Notes under the pieces: generated by a model | Database searches by the model: none | The model's input: only the letters and a program-made list of their open reading frames with translations | Told to the model about the DNA's origin: nothing | Part shown: in pieces, positions 18,217 to 26,624 of the stretch | Numbering within the stretch: position 1 is the first letter of the stretch | How the letters are laid out: every line of letters begins with the position of its first letter | Assembly (NCBI GenBank): GCA_036387415.1 | Contig: DASVTU010000023.1 | Location: 113,539 to 177,538 of the forward strand | Direction of reading: 5' to 3' | Origin: DASVTU01 sp036387415 | GTDB lineage: Bacteria > Acidobacteriota > Blastocatellia > Pyrinomonadales > Pyrinomonadaceae | DNA length: 64,000 nt | Translations under genes and position numbers: made by a program

Positions 18217-18242
18217 CGGCTTTCGTAGTAAGATGAAAGCCG
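18217..18242 (+). terminator. Small hairpin in the gap before the M61 peptidase gene
   Basis: A perfect 8-bp stem CGGCTTTC/GAAAGCCG has a 10-base loop. There is no T tract, so it is more likely a leader hairpin or remnant than a terminator. The rest of the 154-base gap shows nothing else but AAGGAAAG 13 bases before the next start. Confidence 0.3.
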
Positions 18243-18292
18243 AGAAGAATCTCCCACACAATTCCACCGAGTAAAGGAAAGTATCAACCAAG

Positions 18293-20239
18293 ATGCGTCA
18301 CTTCCGCACGCCCGCTCTCGTCCTCGCGTTTGTCTGGACGCTCTCGCTCATTTCACTCACCGAAGCGCAGACGAACAATCGCCGCACGAACACCACAAAC
18401 GCCGCCGCGCCCGACATCGCCTACACCGTCTCGATGCCTGAGCCGCACACGCACATGCTCGAAGTCGAGATGCGCGTGCGTTCCGCCGCCGCCAACGCGC
18501 GTTCGCAGGTTAATCTTGTGATGCCCGTCTGGACGCCGGGTTCGTATCTTGTGCGCGAGTATGCGCGTCATGTGCAGGATTTCGCAGCGAAGGATGCGAG
18601 CGGGCGTGCGCTCGCGTGGAGCAAGGTGAATAAAAACACTTGGCGCATCGAGGCGGGCGGGGAACGCGAAGTGCGCGCGACATACCGCGTCTACGCCAAC
18701 GAGTTGACCGTGCGGACTAACGAGTTGAACGACCGCCATGCGTTCTGGAACAACGCCGCGCTCCTGATGTACGTCGATGGACAACTCGCCGCGCCTTCAA
18801 CCGTGCGCGTCACGCCGCCGAGAGATAACTGGAAGATTGCGACGGGGTTGCCCTCCGTCGCAGGCGAACGCAATACTTTCCGCGCAGAGAATTTCGACAT
18901 CCTCTACGACTCGCCGTTTATCGTCAGCAATTTCAAAACGCTCGACTTTGAAGTGCGCGGCATTCCGCACCGCATCGTCATCGACGGCGAAGGCAATTAC
19001 GACGCCGAGCGTATCCGTCGTGACACGCAGAAGATTGTCGAAGCGTCTGTCGCGCTCATGGGCGACCTCCCGTATCGCAACTACACGTTTATCTTGATGA
19101 CACATCCGACTGCGGGCGGCGGTCTCGAACATCTCAACTCCACCGCGCTCATCTGGCGTCGCTTCAACTTCCGCACAGACGCCGACCATACCGATTTTCT
19201 CACGCTCGTCGCACACGAATTCTTTCATCTCTGGAACGTCAAACGCATCCGCCCCGACGCCCTCGGCCCATTCGACTACACGCAAGAAAACTACACGCGC
19301 CTCCTCTGGGTTGCCGAAGGCATCACCAGTTATTATGAAAACATCCTCACGCGTCGCGCAGGTTTGATGACAGATAAAGATTTTCTCTCTCGTCTCGCAA
19401 GGTCGTTTCAGAGTTTGCAGAACACGCCGGGTCGTTTGGAAATGAGCGTGGAGGAAGCCAGTTTCGACGCGTGGATTGAGTATTACCGTCCAGACGAACA
19501 GACGGTCAATTCCGCCATCTCCTACTACGACAAAGGCGCCATCCTCGGCGCGTTGCTCGACTTGGAAATCCGCCGACGCTCAAACGGTGCGCGCTCGCTC
19601 GACGACGTGATGCGTTATCTCTACACCGAATTCGCCGGAAAGAACCGCAACTACACGCCCGAAGATTTTCAACGCGCTGCGGAGATAGCGGCGGGCGCGA
19701 GCCTCGATGACTTCTTCCGTCGCTACGTGCGCGGGCGCGAGGAACTCGACTACAACACCGCGCTCGCCGTCGCCGGACTACGCCTCGAAACCGTCGCCGG
19801 AGACGCCGCGAAACCCGCGCCCCAAAAGGCTTATTTCGGCGCGACGCTGACCAACGCGGGCGAGTACGTCGCTCTCAGTTCCAACCCGTCTTCGGGCGTC
19901 GTGCGTGCGTCTCTGTCTCCTGATGCGGTGGTCGTCAAAGCAGTTCCGTTCGGCACGCCCGCCTACAATCAAGGTCTCAATGTCGGCGACCAAATCCTCG
20001 CCATCGACGGCATCCGCGTCACACGCGATAATCTCAACGCGCGTCTCGAAGAACGACGACCCGGCGACACCGTTCGCCTCACCGTCTTTCGTCTCGACGA
20101 ACTACGCACCTTCGACATCAAACTCGGCGCACGCATCGACCCCAACTTCCGCATCCTCCCCATCACCCAACCCACCGCCGAACAGATGAAGACCTACACA
20201 GACTGGCTCGCCGCGCCGTTCCCGAAGGCCGCAACTTAG
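18293..20239 (+). CDS. M61 family metallopeptidase (glycyl aminopeptidase type) with PDZ domain
   Basis: A 648-residue protein with a signal peptide (MRHFRTPALVLAFVWTLSLI ... TEAQ). The order is an N-terminal beta domain (30-190), a thermolysin-like catalytic domain with zinc motif HEFFHLWNVKRI near 305 and the third ligand Glu in WVAEGITSYYE, a helical C-terminal part, and a PDZ domain near 545-620 (YNQGLNVGDQILAIDGIRV). This is the usual M61 architecture; relatives cleave N-terminal Gly or Ala from peptides in the periplasm. The start is preceded by AAGGAAAG at a long distance of 13 bases. Confidence 0.93.
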   Translation: MRHFRTPALVLAFVWTLSLISLTEAQTNNRRTNTTNAAAPDIAYTVSMPEPHTHMLEVEMRVRSAAANARSQVNLVMPVWTPGSYLVREYARHVQDFAAKDASGRALAWSKVNKNTWRIEAGGEREVRATYRVYANELTVRTNELNDRHAFWNNAALLMYVDGQLAAPSTVRVTPPRDNWKIATGLPSVAGERNTFRAENFDILYDSPFIVSNFKTLDFEVRGIPHRIVIDGEGNYDAERIRRDTQKIVEASVALMGDLPYRNYTFILMTHPTAGGGLEHLNSTALIWRRFNFRTDADHTDFLTLVAHEFFHLWNVKRIRPDALGPFDYTQENYTRLLWVAEGITSYYENILTRRAGLMTDKDFLSRLARSFQSLQNTPGRLEMSVEEASFDAWIEYYRPDEQTVNSAISYYDKGAILGALLDLEIRRRSNGARSLDDVMRYLYTEFAGKNRNYTPEDFQRAAEIAAGASLDDFFRRYVRGREELDYNTALAVAGLRLETVAGDAAKPAPQKAYFGATLTNAGEYVALSSNPSSGVVRASLSPDAVVVKAVPFGTPAYNQGLNVGDQILAIDGIRVTRDNLNARLEERRPGDTVRLTVFRLDELRTFDIKLGARIDPNFRILPITQPTAEQMKTYTDWLAAPFPKAAT

Positions 20240-20267
20240 AAGCCATGCTGTACGCACACTGTTTGAG

Positions 20268-21116
20268 TTAGTGTAAGGCGGTCTTTTTGATGACGCCGCC
20301 TTCGGCGTCCGAGAGCGCGTGGACGACGATAAAGGCCGCGCCGTCTATCTCTTTGACGACCCGTTTGACGCTGCCGATTTCGAGACGCGTCACGACGCAG
20401 TAAACAACATGTTGCTCCGCGTCGCTCCAACCGCCGCGCGCCTGATAGACGGTCACACCGCGATGTAGCGTGCGGACGATGGCCTGTCTTATCAGTTCGC
20501 TTTTTTCGGAAGTGATGAGAATGGCGTGATATTCCTCGATACCGTGGATGAGAAAGTCGATGGTTTTCGAGGCGGCGAAGTAGGTCAGAATCGAATAGAG
20601 CGCCGATTCGATGCCGAGAAAAAACGCAGCGGCGGCGAAGATGAAAATGTTCAGAATGAGAATGACATCCCCGACCTTCAAGAGACTACTGTTTTTGCTG
20701 ACGAGCAGAGCCGCGATTTCCGTCCCGTCCAGCACCGCGCCGCCGCGTATGGCGAGACCGATGCCCGCGCCGATGAAGAAGCCTCCGAAGATAGCGGTCA
20801 GGAGTTTGTCGGGCGTTACGTCGGGGTATTTGACGACGGCGAGACAGATGGACAAACCCGCGATTGCGAGCGCACTTTTCAACGCAAACTTCCCGCCGAC
20901 CTGCCGATAACCGAGCGCGATAAACGGAAGGTTGATAAAGAGAATCAGTATTGAGAGCGGGTAGCCGAGCACGTCCGCGAGCAGCATGGAGATGCCTGTC
21001 ACGCCGCCGTCGATGAAACGACTCGACAGCAGAAATCCCTTGAGCCCCATTCCCGCCGAGAGAATGCCGAGCAAGATAAGAATGGTGTCCGCCGCTTCGC
21101 GCAAGAATCTCTTCAT
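20268..21116 (-). CDS. YitT/DUF2179 family membrane protein
   Basis: A 282-residue protein. The first 190 residues contain five or six membrane helices with the family signature GLKGFLLSSRFIDGGVTGIS and GLAIRGGAVLDGTEIAALL. The C-terminal soluble DUF2179 domain (AILITSEKSELIRQAIVRTL; GVTVYQARGGWSD; VVYCVVTRLEIGSVKRVVKE) ends with the normal AFIVVHALSDAEG motif. The substrate is unknown in this family. The ATG at 21116 (MKRFLREAADT) is preferred to one 21 bases upstream. It is divergent from nothing and convergent with the M61 gene, with only 28 bases between. Confidence 0.88.
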   Translation of the reverse strand: MKRFLREAADTILILLGILSAGMGLKGFLLSSRFIDGGVTGISMLLADVLGYPLSILILFINLPFIALGYRQVGGKFALKSALAIAGLSICLAVVKYPDVTPDKLLTAIFGGFFIGAGIGLAIRGGAVLDGTEIAALLVSKNSSLLKVGDVILILNIFIFAAAAFFLGIESALYSILTYFAASKTIDFLIHGIEEYHAILITSEKSELIRQAIVRTLHRGVTVYQARGGWSDAEQHVVYCVVTRLEIGSVKRVVKEIDGAAFIVVHALSDAEGGVIKKTALH

Positions 21117-21193
21117 AAACAAGAATAGTCTGCCCACGGCAAATTTTTCAAATCACTAAACATCAAGCGAACCATCGAAGGGTCGAACGCATG

Positions 21194-22519
21194 TTAAATG
21201 TTTGAATCGTGGGCGGGTGGTGCGGAGGGAAGTTCGATGGTGAAGGTGGAGCCTTGTCCGTATGTCGAGCGGACAGTGGCTTCGCCGCCGTGTGCGCGTG
21301 CGAGATGTTTGACGATGGCAAGACCGAGACCCGTGCCGCCGAGTGCGAGCGAGCGTGCGCGGTCAACGCGATAGAAGCGTTCAAAGATGCGCGCGATGTA
21401 TTCGGGAGCGATGCCTTCTCCGGTGTCTGTGACGTTGATGCGGTCGGCGCGTTCGCGGGGTTCGTGGCTGATGACGACGGTGCCGCCTTCGCGGTTGAAT
21501 TTGACGGCGTTGTCCGCGAGGTTGGTAATCATCTGTTCGAGACGCCGCGCGTCGGCGTAAACCGTCGCTTCGGGGCTGACTTCGTTGCGGAGTTCGACGT
21601 TACGCTCGGCAGCGCGCGAGGCGAGCGAGGTAAACACGTCGCCGACGAGCGTGTGCAGGTGCACCGCCGACGCTTCGACCGCAGCGGTTCCGGCTTCAAT
21701 CGCGGAAAGCTCAAGGATGTCGTCGATGAGATTGTGCATGCGCGCGGCGTTGCGGCGGATGACGGAGAGAAAACGACGGTTATTCGCGGCGTCGTCAATC
21801 GCGCCATCTTCGAGCGATTCGACGAAGGTGATGATGGCGGTTAGCGGCGTGCGAAGTTCGTGCGAGACGTTGGAGAGAAATTCCTGTCGGACGCGCTCCA
21901 ATCTTTCGAGGCGCGTGATGTTGAAGAAGACGCCGATGGCACCGCGTGTCGTGTCGCGTCCGCGTCCCAGAGGAGCGACGCGCAAATCGAAGACGCGACG
22001 CTCGGCGTCCATTGTTTCGACCTTTACTTCGGCGCGTTCGCCACGTTCGAGAGCCGCCGCGAAAGCCGCATGAATCGACGGATTACGCGTCAATTCGCTC
22101 AGACGACGCGACAGCAAATCGTCTTCGCCGTCGCCGAAAATCTCGCGCGCCGAACGATTCGACGCCAAGACACGCGTCGTCCCATCAATCACCACGACGC
22201 CCTCACGCATGCTCTCCATCGTCGCTTCAAGAAGCGTGCTCGCCGGAACGTCGTCGGCGACTCCGCTGTTTGCCGTCGTCTCCGGGGATGCGTGCGCGTT
22301 GGAAATCGGCGCACGTCGGGAAGTTGAGAGTGATGCTGTCGAGGCGTCCGGCACGACACCCGCGCCCTCGCCGCCGGAAGCGAAACGAGCGACGAGCGCA
22401 CCCGCGACCATGAAGGCAGACGCGATTGCGGCGACGGTCGGATTCCAAAAAAAGAGCGCGCCGCAGCCCGTCAACAGGACGACGCCAAGCAGCAGCGCAA
22501 ACGTGGAACGCAGAGACAT
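21194..22519 (-). CDS. PhoR-like sensor histidine kinase
   Basis: A 441-residue protein with two N-terminal membrane helices and almost no periplasmic loop, a PAS domain (about 95-205: MESMREGVVVIDGTTRVLAS), a HisKA domain with the phospho-acceptor in FLSNVSHELRTPLTAI, and an HATPase with N box NLADNAVKF, G1 DTGEGIAP and G2 GGTGLGLAIVKHLARAH. The lack of a sensing loop and the position directly after pstB-phoU match PhoR kinases that read phosphate status through PstB/PhoU. No response regulator (phoB) is present in the window. It begins 6 bases after phoU ends, so translation is likely coupled. Confidence 0.88.
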   Translation of the reverse strand: MSLRSTFALLLGVVLLTGCGALFFWNPTVAAIASAFMVAGALVARFASGGEGAGVVPDASTASLSTSRRAPISNAHASPETTANSGVADDVPASTLLEATMESMREGVVVIDGTTRVLASNRSAREIFGDGEDDLLSRRLSELTRNPSIHAAFAAALERGERAEVKVETMDAERRVFDLRVAPLGRGRDTTRGAIGVFFNITRLERLERVRQEFLSNVSHELRTPLTAIITFVESLEDGAIDDAANNRRFLSVIRRNAARMHNLIDDILELSAIEAGTAAVEASAVHLHTLVGDVFTSLASRAAERNVELRNEVSPEATVYADARRLEQMITNLADNAVKFNREGGTVVISHEPRERADRINVTDTGEGIAPEYIARIFERFYRVDRARSLALGGTGLGLAIVKHLARAHGGEATVRSTYGQGSTFTIELPSAPPAHDSNI

Positions 22520-22525
22520 GAATGG

Positions 22526-23185
22526 CTAGTTGCTGTGTTTAATCATGGCGGCTTCGGTCATGTAGACGGTTAGCTCGCAGATGTCTGTGACGTAATCGGC
22601 GACGCGTTCGAGGTGTTTGGCGACGAAGAGAAGACGCGCGGCGCGTGCGGTCGTCTCCGGGTTTGTGACCATCATTTCAATAAGGTCGTGAAAGATGCGG
22701 TTGTACATTGCGTCAATCTCGTCGTCGCGAGAGATGATGGCGCGCGCCAATGTCGCGTCGGCTGACGTGAAAGCGTCGAGCGCGGCGTGTAGCATGCGTG
22801 AAGCGTGTTCGGCCATGCTCGGCAGTTGGACGTGGATTTTCAGTTGCGGTTCGTCGTTGAGGTCGATGGCGGCGCGTGCGATGTTACAGGCATGGTCGGC
22901 CATGCGTTCGAGGATGGGCGTAATTTTGGCGACCGAGACGACGAACCGCAGGTCGCGCGCGGCGGGTTGACGGAGCGCGAGCAGGTCGATGCAGAGACGG
23001 TCAATCTCGACTTCGAGACGGTCAATCGCATCATCGCCTTCAAGGACTTCTCTGGCGGCGTCGGTGTTGCGCTCGGTGAGCGCATGCATCGCGCGTTCGA
23101 GCGCCCTCTCCGTCTCGCCGCCGAGCAGGAGCACGCGGTCGCGCAAAATGTCGAGTTCGGCATCCAGCCGTCGATGAGTTTCCAT
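22526..23185 (-). CDS. phoU: Phosphate signalling protein PhoU
   Basis: A 219-residue protein of usual length, made of two similar three-helix bundles with the family's metal-binding acidic motifs (EVLEGDDAIDRLEVEIDRLC in the first; SRDDEIDAMYNRIFHDLIE in the second). KHLERVADYVTDICELTVY is diagnostic. PhoU links the Pst transporter to PhoR and represses the Pho response under phosphate excess. GGAAG lies 8 bases before the ATG. It sits between pstB and a PhoR-like kinase on the same strand. Confidence 0.95.
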   Translation of the reverse strand: METHRRLDAELDILRDRVLLLGGETERALERAMHALTERNTDAAREVLEGDDAIDRLEVEIDRLCIDLLALRQPAARDLRFVVSVAKITPILERMADHACNIARAAIDLNDEPQLKIHVQLPSMAEHASRMLHAALDAFTSADATLARAIISRDDEIDAMYNRIFHDLIEMMVTNPETTARAARLLFVAKHLERVADYVTDICELTVYMTEAAMIKHSN

Positions 23186-23204
23186 AACGTTGCTTCCGTT
23201 CGTC

Positions 23205-23295
23205 AGTCGATGGACTCAAGCAGACGATGGACGATAAAAGATTCGTGGCTTTCATGGTCGATGGTCTATCGGCCATCGTCTACGTTGTCCGTCGT
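23205..23295. repeat. Intergenic palindrome R4 (word GACGATGG)
   Basis: GACGATGG (23223-23230) continues as ACGATAAA. The inverse arm contains CTATCGG and CCATCGTC (23273-23280), with further copies out to 23295. It lies inside the pstB-phoU pair and uses the same word family as R1. Confidence 0.65.
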
Positions 23296-23301
23296 CGGCG
23301 T

Positions 23302-24129
23302 TCATCCGAAGCGTCCGGTGATGTAGTCTTCGGTCAGCTTCTCGCGCGGGTTGGTGAATATCCTTTCGGTCGAATTTATTTCGATGAGTTTGCCGAGCCA
23401 GAAGAAGGCCGTCTGGTCGGAGACTCGCGCCGCCTGTTGCATGTTGTGTGTGACGATAACGATGGTGTAGTGCCTTTTCAGTTCAACGACTAACTCTTCG
23501 ATTTTTTGCGTCGCAATCGGGTCGAGCGCGGAAGCCGGTTCATCCATCAAAAGCACTTCGGGTTCGACGGCGAGGGCACGCGCGATGCAGAGACGCTGCT
23601 GCTGCCCGCCTGATAGTCCGAGCGCGGAAGTCTTGAGACGGTCTTTGACCTCCGACCAGAGCGCGGCATTCTCCAAAGCCTTCTGCACACGGTCTTGGAG
23701 TTCGCTTTTGTTCGACGACATGCGATTGACACGCAAACCGTAAGCGACGTTATCGAAGATGGATTTCGGAAACGGATTCGACTTCTGAAAGACCATCCCG
23801 ACGCGCCGACGCAACGCCACAACATCTGTTCCGGGCGCGTAGATGTTCTCACCGTCGAGCAAGACTGCCCCTTCGGCGCGCGTGCCCGGAATGGTGTCGT
23901 TCATGCGGTTGAAAGTGCGTAGGAATGTCGATTTGCCGCAACCCGAAGGGCCGATGAAGGCCATCACGACGCGCTCGCGGATGTCGAGCGTGATGTCGTG
24001 CAGAGCCTGCACGCGGCCATAGAAAAAGTTTAAGCCCTGCACGCTAATCTTGTTTGGCGCGTCGGTCGCGTCGCTTCGCGATTGGTCGTGGGCGCGCGGT
24101 TCAATCGTCGGTGTCGTTACGATGGACAT
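23302..24129 (-). CDS. pstB: Phosphate ABC transporter ATP-binding protein PstB
   Basis: A 275-residue protein. Walker A is GPSGCGKST, followed by the PstB-specific FLRTFNRMND; Q-loop region VGMVFQKSNPFPKSIFDNV; signature LSGGQQQRLCIARAL; Walker B VLLMDEPASALDP; switch His in VIVTHNMQQAAR. It powers high-affinity phosphate uptake with PstS, PstC and PstA, which are not in the window. The start at 24129 follows directly on palindrome arm R5 and has no Shine-Dalgarno sequence. The gene leads a pstB-phoU-kinase operon. Confidence 0.95.
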   Translation of the reverse strand: MSIVTTPTIEPRAHDQSRSDATDAPNKISVQGLNFFYGRVQALHDITLDIRERVVMAFIGPSGCGKSTFLRTFNRMNDTIPGTRAEGAVLLDGENIYAPGTDVVALRRRVGMVFQKSNPFPKSIFDNVAYGLRVNRMSSNKSELQDRVQKALENAALWSEVKDRLKTSALGLSGGQQQRLCIARALAVEPEVLLMDEPASALDPIATQKIEELVVELKRHYTIVIVTHNMQQAARVSDQTAFFWLGKLIEINSTERIFTNPREKLTEDYITGRFG

Positions 24130-24245
24130 AAAACAGTAGACAGTAGCCAGTAGACAGTAGAGATGCTTTCGATTCATTCAACGTCGGTGGTCGGCGGCAA
24201 GGGAATCAACATGTTTTGATGCTGGCTAGTGCGTAGTAACTACTC
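24130..24245. repeat. Palindrome R5 upstream of pstB (word CAGTAGM)
   Basis: Four tandem words of the type AGTAGAC/AGTAGCC (24133-24161) end at the pstB start codon; a degenerate inverse (GGCTAGTGCG, TAGTAACTACT) lies at about 24222-24245. The remaining part of the 287-base gap to the porin gene shows nothing further. Confidence 0.55.
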
Positions 24246-24416
24246 CTTTCAAAATCTGTTGCGCGTCGAACAGCGGACGGCGATGTCGTTGACGAGAATG
24301 CGTGTCAACGGAGCGAGAGTCGCCGCCCGTGCGAGCCGTTGTCGTTCATCGTAAGGCGAGATTGAATTGTTGTAAATCTGCCTAGCTCCTTCTGGTTTCG
24401 TCTCGGTGCGTTGCTG

Positions 24417-26267
24417 TTAGAAGCGGAAAATGGTGTCGAATTGGAGGCGCGTGGTGGTGCGATTGAGCGAGCCGGGAGGCGTCGCGCCAAAGACGCCGAG
24501 CAAGCCGTTAGGACGTTCGGTAAAGAGTCCCGTGAGCGACAGCAAGACGCGCGGGTCGGCGGCATAAGTGACGATGAATCGGTGCGCGCGCACGTCGGAT
24601 TGCTGCGCCATGTCGCTGAAGTTGAAGGGCGTCAGGACGGCATCTTTTTCGATGCGGATGAAAGTGTAGTTGAGCAGCCAGTCGCCGCGCGCCTGCGACT
24701 TTCCGGCCTGTAGTTCCGCCCAGTAACCATTGTTCTCGTTGTTGTCGCGCAGGACGCTCGCGCCGCCCGCGCCCGCCGCAACTACGTCGCGCACCTGCGT
24801 GTTGACGACCGCGTTGAAGAGGAACATAACAGGCCAACGCTGGCTGTGCGTGAAGTCGAGGCGTCCGATTAAATCGACGAGATTGAAGCCGGACGAGAGA
24901 CGCCCGTCGCGGTTGACGGCATTGTTGGAGGCGATGGAGACGCCGAGATTTGCGTTGCCGGAGACGAGTTGGTCGCGTGGGATGCTGACCTGCGTGGTGA
25001 TGGTTTGCGCGGGTGTGGTGGCCGTCGCCGGAATCGTGAAGGTGACGGGGAACTGAATGTTGGTGCCGAAGACCTGCGCGGGCGTGATGAACTGCGTGCC
25101 GGAGAAATAGAGGTCGGCGGCGGAGAGTGTGAGAGCGATTTTGGGAGTCGGCTCGAAGCGTGTGCGAACCTGCGCGCCGTAGAGCGCGAGGTCGCGACCG
25201 TTGCGGCGCGATTGGTCGAGATTGACGCGACCGTCTGCGCCGAGCACAAAGGCCGAATTGCGTTCGAGGAAGGGCAGTTGCCACGCGACGAGCGTCAGCG
25301 TACGCAACACGGAGTTTTTGAAGTTGCGCGTGTAGCTTTCGTTGAGACCTTCCGGGTTGAGGTCGTTGTCAATCGTCATTTCGGTGCGAAGCCACGGCAC
25401 TTCAAACTTTCCGGCCTGTAGTTGCAGACCCGCGACGGCGGCGGGCTTGTAGGTAATGTAAGCCTGATCGAGCGCGAAGTTTTTGCGCGAGAAGAAATCG
25501 GTCAGCGTCTGGTTGGTGGAGTTGATGTCGGGGAATGCGCCTGTGGCGAAGCGCACTCCCCACTCAAACTCTTTCGTAATCTGGCCGCGCGCGGCGAGGC
25601 GCAAGCGTAGGCGAAAACGTTGGCGCGACGAGATCGGATTGCCGACGGCAGACGGATTCGTGTCGCTCTGCGAGGCGTTTAGTTGGCCGAAGGTCGGTTC
25701 ATAACGAAAGCGTATGTCGCCGCTCAGGTTGAACGAGCCGAGTTGTTTGGTCAGCGTTTCTCCGGTCTTTTTGGCCTGTTCTTCCAGTTTTTTGAGACGT
25801 TCCTCGGTAGACGAACTCTGCGCGGCGCTCGCCGCAGCGACGTTCGCGGGTGGCGCGTCGTCCGTCGTCGCGGCACGACGGTTCGTGGGAAGCGTGTCGT
25901 TGAATAAGGCGGGTTGTATGTTGGTGGCGTTTGTTGCGGCGTTCGCGGTCGAAGCGTTAGCTTCGGTGTGCTCGACCCGCGTGCGGAGTTCTTCGATGAG
26001 CCGCATCTGTTCGCGGAGCGCGGATTGTAGACGCTCAATCTCTTGACGCTGCTCGCGCAACTGCCGCCGCACATCGTCTGTCGCGGCGTCGTCGTCGGTT
26101 GAAGCAACGGGACGGTCGTTGTTGTTGTTGGTAGTCGTAGTGTCAGTCGTATCGCTTGTGTGGGGCGGCGGCGCAGTAGTGGTGGTCGTTTGCGCGTGCG
26201 CGGAGGAAGTAAACAAGACGAGCAGCGTGATAATGGCGACGAGGGAGCGCAACGTAAATTGACGCAT
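24417..26267 (-). CDS. Outer-membrane porin with N-terminal coiled coil (putative porin / OprO-P-like)
   Basis: A 616-residue protein with signal peptide (ending SAHAQ), a low-complexity Thr/Asp/Asn region, a coiled coil at about 65-105 (LREQRQEIERLQSALREQMR) and a second near 150-170, then a beta-barrel of about 430 residues. The barrel shows alternating strands such as SGDIRFRYEP, QRFRLRLRLAARG and LQAGKFEVPW, ending on an aromatic C-terminal residue (TTRLQFDTIFRF) as required for BAM insertion. The coiled coil would reach the cell wall. Its place directly before pstB suggests phosphate or anion uptake, though the barrel alone does not show specificity. A direct-repeat operator candidate lies upstream. 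Confidence 0.85.
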   Translation of the reverse strand: MRQFTLRSLVAIITLLVLFTSSAHAQTTTTTAPPPHTSDTTDTTTTNNNNDRPVASTDDDAATDDVRRQLREQRQEIERLQSALREQMRLIEELRTRVEHTEANASTANAATNATNIQPALFNDTLPTNRRAATTDDAPPANVAAASAAQSSSTEERLKKLEEQAKKTGETLTKQLGSFNLSGDIRFRYEPTFGQLNASQSDTNPSAVGNPISSRQRFRLRLRLAARGQITKEFEWGVRFATGAFPDINSTNQTLTDFFSRKNFALDQAYITYKPAAVAGLQLQAGKFEVPWLRTEMTIDNDLNPEGLNESYTRNFKNSVLRTLTLVAWQLPFLERNSAFVLGADGRVNLDQSRRNGRDLALYGAQVRTRFEPTPKIALTLSAADLYFSGTQFITPAQVFGTNIQFPVTFTIPATATTPAQTITTQVSIPRDQLVSGNANLGVSIASNNAVNRDGRLSSGFNLVDLIGRLDFTHSQRWPVMFLFNAVVNTQVRDVVAAGAGGASVLRDNNENNGYWAELQAGKSQARGDWLLNYTFIRIEKDAVLTPFNFSDMAQQSDVRAHRFIVTYAADPRVLLSLTGLFTERPNGLLGVFGATPPGSLNRTTTRLQFDTIFRF

Positions 26268-26350
26268 CAGAGCAATCCTTTCTAGGAGCAGTTGAATTTT
26301 CAGGGACGCGCGATTGATTCAGACGCAGAATAAAAAGGCATTTTAGAGAC

Positions 26351-26385
26351 GTTACATTACAAGCGGCTAAACGGGAAGTTACATT
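26351..26385 (-). promoter_or_regulatory. Candidate direct-repeat operator (Pho-box-like) upstream of the porin gene
   Basis: Two exact copies of GTTACATT (plus strand 26351-26358 and 26378-26385; AATGTAAC on the coding strand) stand 27 bases apart. They are followed on the minus strand by TAAAAT as a possible -10. TGTAAC resembles half sites of response-regulator boxes. The inference rests on the porin's place next to pstB-phoU-kinase. Confidence 0.4.
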
Positions 26386-26525
26386 TTGGTTAACGAAGAC
26401 GACGGCGAGCAGTCGGCAGCGGGGGTCGGGAGCGAAACGGAAATCCGTTTCTCGTTTTCGTTCTCGTTGCGTAGTGCTTTCTCTCCACTGCGGCTACCGT
26501 CTGTTTTCTCGCGTGGGTATCCACG

Positions 26526-26554
26526 TTGGCAAGGGGCGGCTTTGGATGTAAAAT
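26526..26554 (+). promoter_or_regulatory. Sigma-70-type promoter of the FHA-cyclase gene
   Basis: TTGGCA (26526-26531), a 17-base spacer and TAAAAT (26549-26554) give an untranslated leader of about 65 bases. The rest of the 26268-26624 gap holds the porin operator candidate and a 7-bp hairpin (GAAACGG/CCGTTTC) near 26437. Confidence 0.65.
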
Positions 26555-26624
26555 CGAATTCTCGCCTCACGTTAGTATTTGATTGAGGGCATCGTGCACG
26601 GTGTCGCGCACGCAAAAGGTGGAT

